Of a DNA stretch of 64,000 nucleotides, positions 42,754-54,389 are shown piece by piece. This DNA comes from Strongyloides papillosus (taxonomy: Eukaryota; Nematoda; Chromadorea; Rhabditida; Strongyloididae): contig SRSI01000038.1 in the NCBI GenBank assembly GCA_005656395.1, positions 496,001 to 560,000 of the forward strand, read 5' to 3'. The stretch's first letter is position 1; each line of letters begins with the position of its first letter. The translations under genes and the position numbers were made by a program. Below the pieces are notes generated by a model. The model searched no databases and was not told where the DNA came from. It worked only from the letters and a program-made list of their open reading frames with translations.

Positions 42754-42930
42754 TTTAGCTTTAAATACACAAGGTACCATATTTACTGAAAATTATAGGA
42801 AAAATTTTTATTTATGTGATTTTTCGAATCTTTTGGGCTATTAAGAAGAAGAAATATCATTTTAGATGTTTGTAAACTATAGATATGCTTTCAGTTCGAA
42901 GATAAATATTTATAAGATTCCTAGCAATTT

Positions 42931-43415
42931 GTTCGGAATAAGAGCGACCAAATGTTTTTGGTTGTAATCAATTTATTTTTTACTTTTATGATGTTTTCAG
43001 AATATATGTTATTAATTAATGAACATTTTTACCATTTTTATAAATTTTTAAAAATTTAAAGATATTTTTTTTCGCTTAAAATATCGAGATTTCTTCAAAA
43101 TTTTTTTTACAAAAAAATTAACTAAAAGTCACTAAAAACAAGGAATTTGATAATAATAACAAAGGATTTTGTAGAAAAATAAGGAATTTAACGAAAAAAT
43201 AGACTTGCCAGTAAAATAATCAAAAATGCTTCAAATCAAAGCAAACATGATAGTCAAAGATCCATTGAAGAGAATCTCGGTACTGATAGTCAACATCATT
43301 TAGTTGAACAGTCAAGTCCACCAGTTGCTTCACCAGTTAGAAAAAGACCCAGGAATTCTCAAGGTCCCATGACTGCTCTTTAGTTTTAATAATATTTATC
43401 AATTTTAACCCAACA
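42931..43415 (+). mobile_element. Truncated element of the GTTCGG family, copy C
   Basis: Starts GTTCGGAATAAGAGCGACCA and runs collinear with the right part of copy A in the opposite orientation to about 43415. One frame (43205-43383) is open here up to a TAG and reads SNQSKHDSQRSIEENLGTD, then SPPVASPVRKRPRNSQG. The same frame in copy A needs one base removed and has a stop. No second terminal repeat was found. Confidence 0.6.
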
Positions 43416-43654
43416 ATTCTCATTAGAGTCATCTATTAATAATAATTAAATATTCTTATATGAGATGGTAATGATAGTAGTGCTTGCTAGTAAATGCAAT
43501 CACACAAAATTTTTGTGTGACACAATTTTTAGTAAAATATATGACGTTTCCAAATTTAATAAAAATTTGTTTTATTCAAAGAAAATCTCTTGATTTTATG
43601 ATAATTCTACTTTTGTTTAAAAATTTTGAATAGTCAATGTTATTATAAGAAACA

Positions 43655-45415
43655 AGAGACGTTATAGTGACAAAAACATATATAAACTTCTTAATAGTGA
43701 CATGTTATATTTTTACATTTAAACCGATCTTAATGAACACAAAAAAACAAAGTGCGATTTGTTTTTAAAACAATGATATAATTTTCAACCTATGTCACTA
43801 TTAGTAGAAACAAAATACAGTCAACTCTCTCTATTAGAAACACCTCTATAAGAAACTTTCTTCTATAAGAAACCATAGTCTATGGTTTCAAAACTGAAAT
43901 TTTCATACATTTTTTGTTTTCTATAAGAAACAAAAAAAATCGTTGTTAGAAACTCTCTTCCTATATGTTATCTTGGAGGCCGAGAAGGTCCCTCCAAGTA
44001 TTAATTAAATATGTGAATGTGGATGAACGAGTCATTCATTTATTATCTCAAAACACGTACAATATATAATATATTTAATATTTAAATTATCTTTAAATTT
44101 CAATATAACACTATAAGAAACCATGTAGAAGATATTCTTAACATAAAATTGCTTTTTTATTTGTTGAAAAAGATGTTGAAAATCAAAAATCGTTTCCATT
44201 TCAATAGAAATATCTATTATTTACACACTTTAGTCACATAATAGTTGATGATATAGAAACAAATAATTTAACAGGATGTAATGTAGATCAAGACATATGC
44301 TTAGAAGATGAACCAATATATAATGATCCAGAAATTATTGCTCCATCAATTGATGAAGTTAAAAAAAATTTTAATATACTAAAGCAATATTCAATATTAC
44401 ATGATAAATCTTCTTTAAAAGAATCAGTTGAAAAATTTCAAGATAAAACATATCTCATGAAGCAATCATTACCTTCTAACTTTTTCACCTAAATAAAGTC
44501 AAATTAGGATGAAAATTATATTGAATCATTTTCAATTGCTTAATCTGGGGGATTATTTTTATTATAAACATTTAATGCATAGAATTTTAGTTTTTTTAGT
44601 GTTATTACTACATATAAGAGCTTTTAATATAGCAAATCTCTATAAGAAATCTTTAGTACATTCTCTATAAGAGACTACTAAATTTGTCGATCCCAGTATG
44701 TTTCCTATAGAAGGAGTTGACTGTATTTATAAGTTAAAGTTTTAGAATTTAAAAAAAACTTTTTGTTTAGAACATCCTTTTCAATTAGACTTGGCAGCAT
44801 AATTTTATTTACAAGATCCAGTTAAACATTGTTTTCAATTTCCTCAATGGCATTATCACCATCATCATCACCCTCCTCCATTTGTATATCTTCAGCTACC
44901 CGAATTTGAGAAGACATAATTGTTCTATGATCTTCAATTGTTTGATGTTCTTCTAACATTTTTTGTTACAAAAATACTTTAAAATATAAATCAAATGCTA
45001 ATATAAGCAAGCTAATTATATAAATTAGAATAAAAGGCTAATTTTTATGTTATTTTAATACTTTCAAGATATTTGATTAAGATATAAAATTTATTTATGT
45101 TTGTAGAAGTTATTTATTTATGTTTGTAAATGTTATTTTTTTATGTTTATAAATGTTATTTATTAATGTTTATTTTTTAAAATTACCAAGGTTTCTATAT
45201 TTCTGACTTATTGTGTTAAAGAAAAATTTTTTTACATATTATTTGTAAAATTTTAAAAATGTTTTATTAAATTTTGCATATTGTTATAGAAAAAAAATTT
45301 ATCGCTGTTTGTGACAAAAAAATACCCATGTTTTTTTAATAGTGACTGTCACTATTGCTTGTGACATATAGATTTTTTTTGAATTTTAAAATTTTTGTCA
45401 CTATTAGTTTTTGTG
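43655..45415. repeat. Possible larger element with TAGTGACA subterminal repeats
   Basis: TAGTGACAAAAA and TAGTGACA occur near 43655-43705 and, inverted, near 45340-45405, and TCACTATTA also lies at 43796 and 45389. The pogo-like element sits inside. The boundaries are approximate. Confidence 0.3.
43818..44723 (+). mobile_element. Deleted pogo/Tigger-like DNA transposon
   Basis: The terminal repeats start CAGTCAACTC at both ends and continue with variants of CTCTATAAGAAAC, flanked by TA on each side (43816-43817, 44724-44725). This is the usual pogo-group arrangement. The interior keeps an open stretch at 44244-44492 that resembles the end of a pogo-type transposase: an acidic segment (DICLEDEPIYNDPEIIAPSI), then a helical tail (DEVKKNFNILKQYSILHD). 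The catalytic core is missing. CTTGGAGG/CCTCCAAG forms an extra hairpin near 43972-44000. Confidence 0.65.
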
Positions 45416-45424
45416 TGTCTTTAG

Positions 45425-46138
45425 GCTAGCGCCAAAAAAGAAGCAAAAGATGTAAATAATAGTAAAGACTATGAAGGACTATTAGTTTTCTTGACAAGTA
45501 TTATTAAGTCAGAGAAAATAATATCGTATACTCTTAACAGAATACAAAAGATAAAAAACTTATCAACTTATGAAAAACATTTTAACTTTGAAATTAAAAT
45601 AATGGAAAAGGCAAAAAGATTAGATGTTTTCAATTCAGAAAGAAGAAATTTTTTAGATAAAAGTAATGGTTATAGTTGTGTAGAATATGAAAGAGATGAT
45701 AAAGAAAACAACCCAAATAACTCACAAACAACTACAACATCTTTTACCACTCCAACATCAACAGCAACACCAATACATAAAAGTAATTATTCTTACTCTA
45801 CACCAAACTGCACACCATTAGGAAGATCTGATAATGCAGTAAATTCAAACGTTTTGAAACGTAAAAATTTAAACGATGTTGATTGTACTACTCCATTCAA
45901 AAAAGAGGCAATTTTACCAACTCCAAGTACCAATAGTAAAACAGAAGATAATGTAGACCTTGAAGATGTAGAAAATTTGATTGCAATTCTGTTTGAATCA
46001 TCAGAAAATGAGAAAGTAGAGTTATCAATAGTTACAGACTTCTTGCATATCGATAACAAGAAGTTTCTAAAGTTTTATGCCTTCCTACGAGACAGGTACG
46101 AACTAACAGATAGATTGACAATGATAAGAAAAAAATAA
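45425..46138 (+). CDS. Unrecognised coding exon, probably the last exon of a gene
   Basis: The frame is open from 45425, directly after an acceptor-like GTCTTTAG, to a TAA at 46136-46138; there is no convincing ATG at the start, which suggests a 3' exon. It encodes about 237 residues: a Lys-rich N-terminal part, a KENNP segment, a long Thr/Ser/Pro/Asn-rich linker (TTTTSFTTPTSTATP), then a compact C-terminal domain of about 60 residues (VENLIAILFESSENEKVEL, FLKFYAFLRDRYELTDRL) likely helical. No family recognised. The candidate element at 43655-45415 ends just before it, so the upstream exons may have been separated or lost. Confidence 0.5.
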   Translation, partial: ASAKKEAKDVNNSKDYEGLLVFLTSIIKSEKIISYTLNRIQKIKNLSTYEKHFNFEIKIMEKAKRLDVFNSERRNFLDKSNGYSCVEYERDDKENNPNNSQTTTTSFTTPTSTATPIHKSNYSYSTPNCTPLGRSDNAVNSNVLKRKNLNDVDCTTPFKKEAILPTPSTNSKTEDNVDLEDVENLIAILFESSENEKVELSIVTDFLHIDNKKFLKFYAFLRDRYELTDRLTMIRKK

Positions 46139-46404
46139 CTTTTTTTTAGATTTACTCACTTCATAGAAAAATATTTATCTTTCTAATATTATCTATAAAA
46201 TTTAATATTTAATTAAAAAACTTCTATCTACTTAATATTATTCATAATATAAAAATTAATATCTAATAAAAAATTTATATAATATTTTATTTTTTTTTAA
46301 CTTTTATAAAAACATTATAATATTTCTGCTAGAAAAATCTTCTTCTCGGTAATTTCTTAATATAAATATAAATTATGGAATTTGTATCAAACATAAAAGT
46401 ATTC

Positions 46405-46648
46405 AGTTAAAATTTTATTATTAAATGGTGTATAACCTAAAAAATATAGAATGATAACAAAAGATACAATACAATATAATAAACGCGATATAAAATAAAA
46501 GATACATCCCATATATGCTCATCATATAAATATTTTATGATAGAGATTACACCGAGAAATCACAAAATAAATGCATGATATTAAATTTAGCTTAATTCAT
46601 ACCATAACTTATTTCGTGTCAAGAGAAATTTCTTGAATTTATCTGACT
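46405..46648 (-). repeat. 3' LTR (244 bp)
   Basis: Nearly identical to 50829-51072; flanked by ATTC at 46401-46404. Confidence 0.92.
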
Positions 46649-46651
46649 CCT

Positions 46652-49600
46652 TCATCCTTTAACTTTGAGATTTCTGGTGGATCTTCTTAATTTTCTTCCA
46701 TCATGAGTAATTAGCAGGGCAGTTTTCTTATCGTTAGAAATTGATTGAAGTTGACAAGGATCGGAGTATTTTGGTTCAAGTTTTCTCGTAGATTTTTTCT
46801 TGTAGTAGGCAGTTTTGGTTGATGGTAGATTTGTCATTTCTTTCTCCTTGTTATTGATAAAAGAAGAGGCTTTCAATCTAAGACTTAATGGAGAAACCGG
46901 TAACCTTGAAAAGTGGAGTTCGTATGGACTTGGCTGGTTTTGCTTTGAACTAATGTTGTAGTAGTAGACAATAAGACCAACAAGATCATCCCACTCTTTA
47001 CCAGATTGAGATAACATTTCCTTAGCTAGTGTATGTTGTAGACATTCAATATGACGTTCAGCAATGGCGTTTCCAGATGAGTTTAATGGAGTGATGAAAG
47101 ATGACATAATACCAATTTCGCTCAGAGATTTTTCAATTCCTTTAAAATATGGCGCGTTATCCATGCGCAGTAATTTCATAGGATCATGAGTTTGAATGAT
47201 TGTGGTGATGACGTTCATAATTGTTGAACTAGTAGTATCGGGAAGTGGAGCAGCAATTCGATATTTTGTAACAATGTCGGTGAAGAGGATGATGTGTTTG
47301 TTTTTCTTTGATGTTTCTTTTAGTGGACCTAAGATATCACAAGCTACATTTTGCCAAGGAAAGTGAAAATTGTAATTGGAATTTGAATCAACGGGTTTTG
47401 ATGGAGCTGGATTGGTAGATTGACAGATAGAACAATTTGCTAAATAATCACTGACATATTTTCTCACATGGGGAATGAAAGTTGAAGCAAGTATTGTTTG
47501 TAAAGTTCTTTCTATACCATAGTGACCTGATTTGTCATGTGATAGGAATAGGATTTTGTTGATGGTTTCGATGTTCTCTGGTATAACAATTTGGTTGGTT
47601 GATGTTACTATAACATCATCGCCACGCCGTTTTACGTGAACTCCTTCCCAAGGAGTGTTGTTTTCAACAGCATCAAGAAGAGATTTTTCATTAGATTGTA
47701 ATTCGAGAACGTGAATATCGAGAGAATCAAATTGGTCAACTTCACCATGAAGAAATTGTACTTTCTTTGGTCTACCACGTTTTTTCAAGATAACATTATT
47801 AGAAGAGAAGAGGCGGCTGATTGAGTCAGCGAGTTGATTTGAAGATTGATTTACGTATGTAATTTTGATATCATACGCACAAATACATTGAATAAGATCG
47901 GTAAGTTGTTTTTCACTTGATTTATGAATAAATTGCAGCGGACGGTGGTCGCTTTCGACAATAACAGTAGAATTTGCATTAACAATAAAAAAATGGAAAT
48001 AATCAAGACTTTTCTTTATACCAAGGAGTTCTAAATACGTTGGAGAACGATCCTTTTTTGTTATAGGAAGTTTAAAACTATAGTGGGCAATAGGCTTTGG
48101 TATATCACAAGATTGAGTTACATAAACGAGACTGGAACCAATTCCTGTTTGACATGCATCAACTTTGATTTTTAAAGTATATGGTTCATTTGTGAGCATA
48201 AGATGTAATGGAGAAGCAAAAACACATTTGAGAAGATTATCATAATCATCAATAAGGTCCGGTGACCATTCAACCAAATCCTTTGATGATTTAGAAGTAG
48301 CAAGACTATGTAAACGTTTTGAATATTGGGTAAACAGTGGAGACATCATTCGAAAATAATTGATACTTTGTAAACGGGAATATAATTGCTTTTTTGTAAT
48401 TGGACGACTCTTTTTCATTAAAGTATAAACAGAATCAATGGCAGGTTCATAGGTGGCTCCTTTAAAGGTCCATCCTAAATAGGTAATTGAATCACGAAAA
48501 AACTCACATTTTGATATGTTTATTTTCAAACCACGTGCATCTAGAGAAGAAATAACTTGTAATGTTGATTCATAATGGTGCTCGGGGGTTGAATTTGTTA
48601 AGATAAGCAAATCATCAATGTATGTAAAAATCTGGGCATTTTCGATATTTGGAATAAGTTGTTCAATGGATCATTGAAATAAAGCGGGGCTATTACGTGC
48701 TCCTTGAACTAACCGACAGAATTGATATGTTTGATTGAAAGCGGTGAATGAGAAATGGTGGCGGTTGTTCTTATGGAGGCTGATTTGAAAGAAACTATTT
48801 GTTAAGTCAATTTTTGAAGCTAGTGTGAATGGATGCATACTACCGATTATAGTTGTAAAATGAGGGGACTGTTGAACGATTTTATGAGTGGCAGCATTTA
48901 CTCTACGTGCATCAAGTATGAATCTACGACGAGGAGTTCCATCAGAATTTAGGGCAAGCTTACCAGTTGAATCTCTTTTTGACAACATATAATACGGACA
49001 TGTTTCGATAGCATCACTACGTTCAATTATGCCATTTTCTTCTAAACGATCAATCAGAGTTTTGAGTTCAGGGGTTTGTGGTGTGTGGTAATATTTGAAA
49101 TCAGGAATATCTTTGTCGGGAAAAATGATTTGTTCTGGTGCTACAATTCGACTTTCTCCCATATCATACTCGTGACTTGGGGTAATTGATGGATATTTTT
49201 GGAGTATATCATCTTTCAATTTCTTTTCTAGATCTAAGTCTATAATGGGGTCACCAAGAACAGCAGTATTCATTTGAGTGTTTGGAGGTGGTTCTTCTAA
49301 GTCGACAATTCCTGTAGAAGCATGGATGATTGCACCTAATGGCTGAAGGAGATCCATTCCGATAAGAACATCATAACCTGAGTACGAGATTGAATTGATA
49401 AAGACGGTATCTAAGGTGTGAGAATGACCATCTAAAGAAATAGTAGTTGGGGACAGGGCAGATTTGGTGAAATGTAAATGACCATTGGAGAATACCTGAT
49501 GGATTGTCTCAGGGACATCAGAAGAAATAATTTTGTTCTTTATCTTTGGATCGATACATGTAATGTTGGAACCAGGGTCAATAAGTGCTTTCAGAGGAGT

Positions 49601-50770
49601 ATCATTTACCATAACTTCTTTGATAATGAGGGGAAATGGTTGGGTAGCATTTGAAGAATTGTTGTTCGATTCATTTTTGACAGTAAATGTATTGGGGGAT
49701 GAAGTTTGTCTTTGATTGAAAGATTGTGAATTTCTATTATAATTACCTTTTGGAATACTACGGGATTTCTTACCACAATTTTCTTCACGATGACCAGGAA
49801 TCTGACACCAATTACATTTTTCTTTTACTCTCTCAGAATTATCTGAAGAATGTCTGTACAGAAGACCGTTAGCTTTGAAGAAATGTAATAGTGCAGTAAC
49901 TAGAGTTGGATTCGTAGTGGCGGTACTATTGAGGACAACCTTGAAGAGGTACGGCTTCGGAGTAAGAAGATCCAACAGACGACGGCGGAAAGATTGGAAG
50001 TTGAGTTCTGCCGGAAGATCGCGATACATTGTTTCATGGAGTTGTACAAATTCACGAAGTGTTTTCTCAAACTTGTCATTAGAAAAATTCAACTTGAAGA
50101 ACGAGTATTGTGTCTCAAGATCGTTTGTGATGAGAGTGTCGTCGAAGATTGGGGCGAGACGAGTTAAATATTGATCAAAAGTTTCGTCTGGTAACTTATT
50201 TGGTAACATTTCACGTGCTTTATCCTCAAAGCGACTTCTTAAGAGTGGAAACTTAGTATTTTCATCAGTTACACCATCGATAGCAAATGCATCACGAATT
50301 TGAGATAGAAAAGTTGAAAACTTTCGGGAAGTTTCAGTGTGGGAGAATTTTGTAACGGCCAGAGTAAAGTGATAGCTCATTGTCTTTGGTTTGTTTGAAA
50401 TTGCAGCAGAAGGTTGATTTGATTTGGTAGAATTGTGATGATGTTTGGTCTGATAGATTTGGTCGTCCTTAATTGGGGTGGAAGTCAGCTTTGGTGGAGA
50501 TAATGATAACTTTATCGGTGAAAGTGTAAGTTTATCAACACTAGAAACAGTTGATTGAAGTGAATTGGTGGAGTTGAGAAGTGAATCACCCTTTAGAAGA
50601 CCTCGTAAGATTGGTAGTTGTTGTTTTTCTCTACGGTCCAAGACTCCGGAATACCGCAGTAGTTGTTGGTCGTTGAGAGGTAGGGCGTCGTCGATTTTCT
50701 TCAGTAGCTCACGTAGTTGAATAAGTTTAAACTTTGAAGACTCGTCTAAACTATCGTTAAGATTTGACAT
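46652..50770 (-). pseudogene. gag-pol: Gag-pol polyprotein of the 46-kb element, one in-frame TGA
   Basis: A single frame of 1,372 codons from ATG 50770, broken only by TGA at 48671-48673, four codons after NSPALFQ in RT. A CGA-to-TGA change would explain it. Gag: helical region, then zinc knuckle CNWCQIPGHREENC. Protease: ALIDPGSNITCID, with Pro where Thr/Ser is usual. RT: RRRFILDARRVNAATHK, ASKIDLTNSFFQISL, and YIDDLLIL after the stop. RNase H: LKIKVDACQTGIGSS, TYLELLGI, VESDHRPLQF. Integrase: HDKSGHYGIERTL with NCSICQ, then VACDILGPL, LRMDNAPYF and NAIAERHIE, giving D, D and E. gag and pol are fused in frame, unlike the related element at 25.9 kb. Confidence 0.92.
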
Positions 50771-50828
50771 TAACTTGTCACTAGGTTTCAGCGAAATCCA
50801 GTTAAAATTGCTTACTCGCTAGCTAACA

Positions 50829-51072
50829 AGTTAAAATTTTATTATTAAATGGTGTATAACCTAAAAAATATAGAATGATAACAAAAGATACAATACAATA
50901 TAACAAACGCGATATAAAATAAAAGATGCATCCCATATATGCTCATCATATAAATATTTTATGATAGAGATTACACCGAGAAATCACAAAATAAATGCAT
51001 GATATTAAATTTAGCTTAATTCATACCATAACTTATTTCGTGTCAAGAGAAATTTCTTGAATTTATCTGACT
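50829..51072 (-). repeat. 5' LTR (244 bp)
   Basis: See element entry; followed by ATTC at 51073-51076. Confidence 0.92.
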
Positions 51073-51076
51073 ATTC

Positions 51077-54000
51077 CTTTTAAAGTATGTTCTTAAGATC
51101 CTAATCTGTTAAATATATAAATCTTGTAAAAATAGTATAAAAAGATAACTAAAATAACTTATACACACAAAAACTCATAGTTATGAAACATAGTCGGGAA
51201 ATTTTATTTATTTCTGTATAAATTTTTCTTTATATTCAATAAATTATTTTAAAATATATTTGTAGTATCATTTATTTTTTTACGATTTAAAAAAGAATAT
51301 TCACGATTGTTTAATTATTATGTATTAGTATATTCTCGTAATATACATATACATTTAAAAAATATGTGCATGTTGCACGTTTTAAGATTGTATGCAACAT
51401 TTTAAATAATTGACTACATATTTATTTAAAGAGTATATTATAAAAAAATTTTTGTATGTTATTCGTCTTATAATTGTATGTAACATTTTAAATAATTCAT
51501 TACATATTTGTTCAAAAAGTATATTATATAAAACATTTTTTAAAACATATTTTTAATATTTTCATACAATTAATATAAATTTAAGGTGAATTTATCTAAA
51601 ATAAAACATATATTTAACATAAAATAATTGTTTTATATAATTATTTTTTGTTTTTCATATGCTTGAAAAGAGTCATAAATATTGTTCAAAAATGTCTTTA
51701 TTAAATTAATATAATCACTTTAAAAAAGTGATTTTATACAAATAAAATGTATTTATTATGAAGTATCATTTTTAAATAATAAACTTTGACACAAACAAAA
51801 ATATAATTGTTTTTTAAACAAAATTAATTATTGATATAAGTGGAATTATGTGACACGAAAAAACGATTCAAAAAAAATTATAAATAAAAACTATTAAAAA
51901 TAAAGATTACGTACCTAATTAATTTTTTATTAATTTATCTATTATTTAATATACAATTTCAATTATATATTAAATTAATAGTTTTGAAGAACAATTATAT
52001 CGTACTTTAATATACGTTTTATTATTTCAGCATAAGATCTTTAATATCATGCAGAAATTGTACAATAAAGTACGATTTCTAAAATTTGCATAATTAAAGT
52101 ACGAATTAAACTTGTTTTCATTTTTGAAATGTTTAATTTTTTATTAATTTTTTTTTTCTTCAAGACACATTTCTAATACAATTGACATAATGTCTGACAA
52201 TCACTACTTGTTTTTTTCTTCTTTTTAATTAATCTACGAAATTATTTAAATCTGGCTACTTGTAACATTTCAAACTTGGCATTTTTTTATTCATAAACTC
52301 CAGATTTTCGTTAAGTTTTAATGTCAGAGATGAAAAAATGCACTTATTAGTCGTCTTTATATTGCTGTTAAAAACGAAATATAAATCATTTTCATAAGAA
52401 AATGGAGAAAACGTAAAGAAAATAATTACTAAAATCTACTCTCAAAAAGGTGAACATCTTTCATGTACACCACTACATTGAAATAAAAGTAATGATTTTC
52501 TATTGGTAATATCATCTAATTTATTACCTTGATACATTATTAAACCTTAAAATATTGAAAATCATTACCTGATACCTTTAGTGACTTTTTTTTTAGCATT
52601 TATGCTATCATATGAAATTTTTCTTTGTGTCATTTTACGTTGATGAAAAAAATTGAAGACCTTCTAAGACACAAAAAAATTATTTCATTCGTCTCTGACT
52701 CATTAAAATTAAGAAGATTACTAATTTTAAATTCAAATTGATTTATTAAAATATAACAAGCAATTATCATTTACTTTTCCAATTGAAATTAATTTTGCGA
52801 AGAGAATATTATTATTTTTAGAATATTTTATAGTGCTAATTTAATTATATTATTATAAATAATAAAATCCATGTTTTCTTTAGTACTAAACATAATATTT
52901 TATCCTGTTTAGAAAGAAAATGTATCGTTAAATATTGGGTAGGAATGAAAACAAGATTACATTCCTTTATACCAAAATGTTATTATTCACACAAGGATAT
53001 CAAGAATTGTAAGCATTACTAATAGATATAACATAAATAAAAGTCATATAATTTTTAATATAGATCAGTGATGATATTTTTATCATTAATCAAGCTTTAT
53101 ACTTATTGCCTTCTTTGTATTTTTATTGAGTTTTAAAGTGTCAAAATCACATAACAATATATTTTTAAATAAATTCCATCAAAAATAATATTCTTTATGA
53201 CTAGTTCTTCAGAGAAATTTGGAACTATCAGTGGAATATTGGCATTAAATTGATTAAAGTTCGACATAACAATTATAAGGAAATACATATGGAAGTAAAC
53301 AAAGTGAAAGGTTCGAATGTTTATTCAATTTTCTTTATAGAATTTATGTTACATCTTTGGATGAAAAATATAGAAAACAACGTTTAACGGCCCACATACT
53401 CTTAACGCTTTTTGAAAGACACCTCAATATCACTACGTACTCTATAGATAGGAATAGATTTAAAAAAAGGGTATAATATGATAAATGAATATCATACAAG
53501 AAAAGGAAATGCTATTGGTGATATACATTTTTGTGACACACTCCAAGATATTATTGAGAACCTTTTTTCCAAATCATCTACATACATCATTTCATAAATA
53601 AGAAATTATAACTTTTATCGTTCTTTGGTATATCATTCAAAGACAGTGACAACGTTACCAATTATGTTGAACCAATAATTTCAACTATATTATATCAATC
53701 TAATTTTCTATCAAAAACAATTTATTTGTTTGTCGTCTAAAATCAGTTACTACCTAAAATTAGATTATCAAATAGTTTAAATGAGCTCTATTATATTGAT
53801 TTCAACAAAAGTTCCAATCGGTCACCTGTTATAAAACATGGTAAGTAGTGATAGAACATTTTTTAACACATCAGATTCTCTAATCATTATTTGTATGAAA
53901 TTTAGTTAATATGCTCACAAAATATTAATAATTACATATAGTGTAACATGTTAAAAAAATATTGCTGAATTTGAACTTTATGTTAATAAACAAAATTACT

Positions 54001-54389
54001 ATTAACTTAAAATGATAACAGGTTGTTGTGGCAATGTTTGATTTACTATTTGGTTAATGATTATATATATGGACTGGTAAGTAATGAAAATGGTTCATCA
54101 TCTTAGTAATTTAGATTTATTACTTTATACTATATTTTCTGCATGACAACCATTTTTTATCTTTCACATTGATGTATTCATTTTTTTACATATAATGATA
54201 TCACGAAAAAGTACAAGTATATTCAAATAACTTTATTTGTAAAAATTAATGGATAATTAACATAAGTTTTATCATAAGCAGATGATTAAGTTTCTTATCA
54301 AATTAAGCTGAAAGAAGGAACTTAAAATGGTTGTAATTTTTCTCGACTTTTAATCAGTGAACATTTACCTTGGTAAGAATGATTTATTC
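51077..54389. other. Long AT-rich intergenic stretch
   Basis: Long A/T runs and several short palindromes (for example GTAATGATTTTC near 52490 and its inverse near 52560). No gene supported on either strand. Confidence 0.5.

Larger units (their letters stand above)
46405..51072 (-). mobile_element. Young Ty3/gypsy retrotransposon with 244-bp LTRs
   Basis: The LTRs (46405-46648, 50829-51072) begin AGT and end ACT and differ at only two positions that I can see. The target duplication is ATTC (or TATTC with 243-bp LTRs; one base is ambiguous). The interior is a single gag-pol frame with one stop codon. The polypurine tract AAAGGATGAAGGAG overlaps the gag-pol stop codon next to the 3' LTR. The last bases of the LTR (AATTTTAACT) are repeated about 19 nt into the leader, and no TGG primer site follows the 5' LTR directly. 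Confidence 0.93.
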
